Below, in pieces: positions 62,691 through 64,000 of a stretch of 64,000 nucleotides of DNA; the stretch's first letter is position 1, and each line of letters begins with the position of its first letter. This DNA comes from Thioalkalivibrio sp. ALE31. GTDB lineage: Bacteria > Pseudomonadota > Gammaproteobacteria > Ectothiorhodospirales > Ectothiorhodospiraceae. The DNA lies in contig NZ_KB905021.1 in assembly GCF_000377405.1 (NCBI RefSeq), positions 272,038-336,037 on the forward strand, in the 5' to 3' direction. The notes below the pieces were generated by a model that was not told the origin of the DNA, did no database searches, and worked only from the letters and a program-made list of their open reading frames with translations. Made by a program: the position numbers and the translations under genes.

Positions 62691-63057
62691 GTCTGGCGAG
62701 ACGATCGGCCCCAGTGTGGTCTCGTGGGTCGGCGCCGCGTCAGGGAACCCTTAATGCGACTGTGTGTCCCTTGAGATACGCGGGATCCCCGCAGGGGCTG
62801 TTGCAATGACGTGACAGTCCGGCCGAAAGTGGCTGGATCCCGGCCAGTTTGCGGAATGTGACGGCGTTGTGATGCCGACACAAAAATTGCGTCTCGTTGC
62901 GTGCAAAACCAGAACTTGTGTGCCAGTATCAGGGTACTGTAGAGGGCTTGGCGCAAGGAGCTCGCTGCTTTGGATTGCGGATGCGCGTGCGACTACTGAT
63001 TTCCGCACGACCGCAAACGGGGTCCGACGTCGATTGTTTTTACAAGGAGGCTATGCA
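62691..63057. other. Non-coding region upstream of the OmpA-domain gene
   Basis: 367 bases with no gene. It presumably holds the promoter and a long leader of the OmpA-like protein; no promoter could be placed with confidence. AAGGAGG at 63044-63050 is a strong ribosome-binding site. Confidence 0.5.
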
Positions 63058-63699
63058 ATGAATCATAAGCTCGTTAAGAATCTTCTGGCCGCGTCCGTGG
63101 CTTCGCTGGTGCTGGGCGCCGCCGGGCAGGTCGTTGCGCAGGAACCGCCGGCCGCGAACGTCACTGACCGCAGCGGCAAGGTCGTGGTCGATCGCTCTGG
63201 CGAGTGCGTGCGCACGCGTTCCTGGGCCCCGGAAAACGTGAAGTTCGAACAGTGCGCGGGCTACATCCAGGAAACCGCCGAAGCCCCCGAGCCCGAGCCC
63301 GCCGCTGCCCCGCAGCCGGAGCCGGAGCCGGAATTCACCACTACCACGCTGAGCGCCCAGGCGCTGTTCGACTTCGACAGCGCCGAGCTGCGCTCCGAAG
63401 GCCGTTCCGCCCTGCGTGACCTGGCCCGCAGCCTGACCGCCGACGACGCCGAGTACAGCTCGGTGCTGGTCGAAGGTCACACCTGCACCATCGGCCCGGC
63501 CGACTACAACCAGGGTCTGTCCGAGCGTCGTGCCCAGGCCGTCGCCGACTTCCTGGCCAGCGAAGGCGTGCGTGAAAGCGACATCCGCACCGTCGGCTAC
63601 GGCGAAGACCGCCCGACCGCCGACAACTCCACCCAGGCTGGTCGTGAGGCCAACCGCCGCGTGGAAGTGACCTCCGACGTGCGCCAGCGCGCCAACTAA
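63058..63699 (+). CDS. OmpA-domain outer-membrane/peptidoglycan-binding protein
   Basis: A 213-residue exported protein: signal peptide (residues 1-27, AASVASLVLGAAGQVVAQ), a short region with two cysteines (GECVRTRSWAPENVKFEQC), a Pro/Glu-rich linker (EAPEPEPAAAPQPEPEPE), and an OmpA C-terminal domain: LFDFDSAELRSEGRSALRD, VEGHTCTIGPADYNQGLSERRAQAVADFL and REANRRVEV, with the Asp and Arg that bind diaminopimelate. It lacks an N-terminal beta-barrel, so it probably links peptidoglycan to partner proteins. A clean terminator follows. Confidence 0.94.
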   Translation: MNHKLVKNLLAASVASLVLGAAGQVVAQEPPAANVTDRSGKVVVDRSGECVRTRSWAPENVKFEQCAGYIQETAEAPEPEPAAAPQPEPEPEFTTTTLSAQALFDFDSAELRSEGRSALRDLARSLTADDAEYSSVLVEGHTCTIGPADYNQGLSERRAQAVADFLASEGVRESDIRTVGYGEDRPTADNSTQAGREANRRVEVTSDVRQRAN

Positions 63700-63748
63700 G
63701 GTCGCTCGCAACACCCCGGTCGCCGGTTCGCCGGCGAGCCGGTGCAAG

Positions 63749-63772
63749 GCCCCGCTCCAGCGGGGCTTTTTT
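63749..63772 (+). terminator. Intrinsic terminator of the OmpA-domain gene
   Basis: GCCCCGC, loop TCCA, GCGGGGC, then TTTTTT (63749-63772), 50 nt after the stop codon. Confidence 0.93.
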
Positions 63773-63908
63773 GTGCGAGTTTCCCCGCCAGGTCGCCGAT
63801 GAACCCCTCTCCGCTCCCGGGCTGGCCGGGTTGGCGCGAAACCCCCTTCAGTCTGCGTTAATCTTGTGCCCCTAGACTGGGACCAGATATCTGGAGAGGC
63901 CGATCATC

Positions 63909-64000
63909 ATGACGATCCATCGAATCCCGAGACGCAATCCGTTCGCGGCCCTGCTGGGGGGCGTTACCCTGATGGCGGGCTTGCTGCTGACGACCCCCGC
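63909..64000 (+). CDS. Start of an exported protein (truncated by window end)
   Basis: An open frame from ATG 63909 running to the last base. The 30 visible residues (MTIHRIPRRNPFAALLGG, then VTLMAGLLLTTP) form a signal peptide: basic N-terminus, hydrophobic core and a Pro-Ala end. GGAGAGG lies about ten bases upstream. Nothing can be said about the mature protein. Confidence 0.6.
   Translation, partial: MTIHRIPRRNPFAALLGGVTLMAGLLLTTP

Overview
The window is GC-rich, densely packed chromosomal DNA from a gammaproteobacterium. The gene order trpG-trpD-trpC / CRP(Vfr) / OsmC / speD / coq7, the E. coli-type IlvD, SpeD and CRP sequences and the fxsA-groES-groEL order all point to that class. High GC, DsrE-like proteins and a SoxW-like thioredoxin would suit a sulfur-oxidising Ectothiorhodospiraceae-type organism such as Thioalkalivibrio, but that genus-level guess is inference from remembered resemblance, not something computed here.

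Layout. 1-10.5 kb is core: the end of trpE, an alpha/beta hydrolase, trpG, a Bcr/CflA-type MFS transporter, trpD and trpC, then a CRP/Vfr regulator with a divergent OsmC protein, speD, coq7, a GlcF-like iron-sulfur protein, a DUF481 outer-membrane protein, a [2Fe-2S] ferredoxin and an elongator tRNA-Met(CAT). 10.5-29.3 kb is a genomic island bounded by a 47-bp direct repeat: the 3' part of the tRNA-Met gene is duplicated at 29225-29271, and an intrinsic terminator that probably once ended the tRNA transcript now lies just beyond the right repeat. Inside are an nfeD-qmcA pair, a HerA/TraD-like P-loop ATPase, a metallophosphoesterase, an EexN-type entry-exclusion lipoprotein, a DUF4282 membrane protein, and a cluster of defence or toxin-antitoxin genes: Fic, a PLD-SNF2 helicase fusion, an SprT-like protease, a YjjJ-type HipA, CopG-RelE, a frameshifted second Fic with a 9-G tract, and AbiEi-AbiEii. 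No integrase was found, so the island looks immobilised or trans-mobilised.

29.4-47.6 kb returns to core-like DNA. It opens with the most striking gene of the window, a 749-residue divergent tubulin/FtsZ-like GTPase with recognisable T1, T4, T6 and T7 elements. Then come an AstE/AspA-like hydrolase with a GCS2-like ligase, an ECF sigma factor with an anti-sigma factor carrying a periplasmic DsrE-like domain and a second DsrE-like membrane protein, the cpdA-amgK-murU cell-wall recycling operon, a DksA lacking the four-cysteine zinc finger, argA, a DUF192 protein, an HMA-domain metal-binding protein, ilvD, a chemoreceptor and radC.

47.6-64 kb holds a glycine-zipper protein, biotin genes (bioB, a methyltransferase, bioF), comF, ubiA with a MITE-like element a few bases before its start codon, a redox/export operon (SoxW-like thioredoxin, TolC-like protein, HlyD-like adaptor, cutA, a DsbD with two N-terminal domains, a TlpA-type lipoprotein), fxsA, groES-groEL under a CIRCE element, an OmpA-domain protein and the start of one more exported protein. 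Many genes are translationally coupled by ATGA or GTGA overlaps (trpG/MFS, trpD/trpC, amgK/cpdA, bioB/membrane protein, dsbD/tlpA, abiEi/abiEii).
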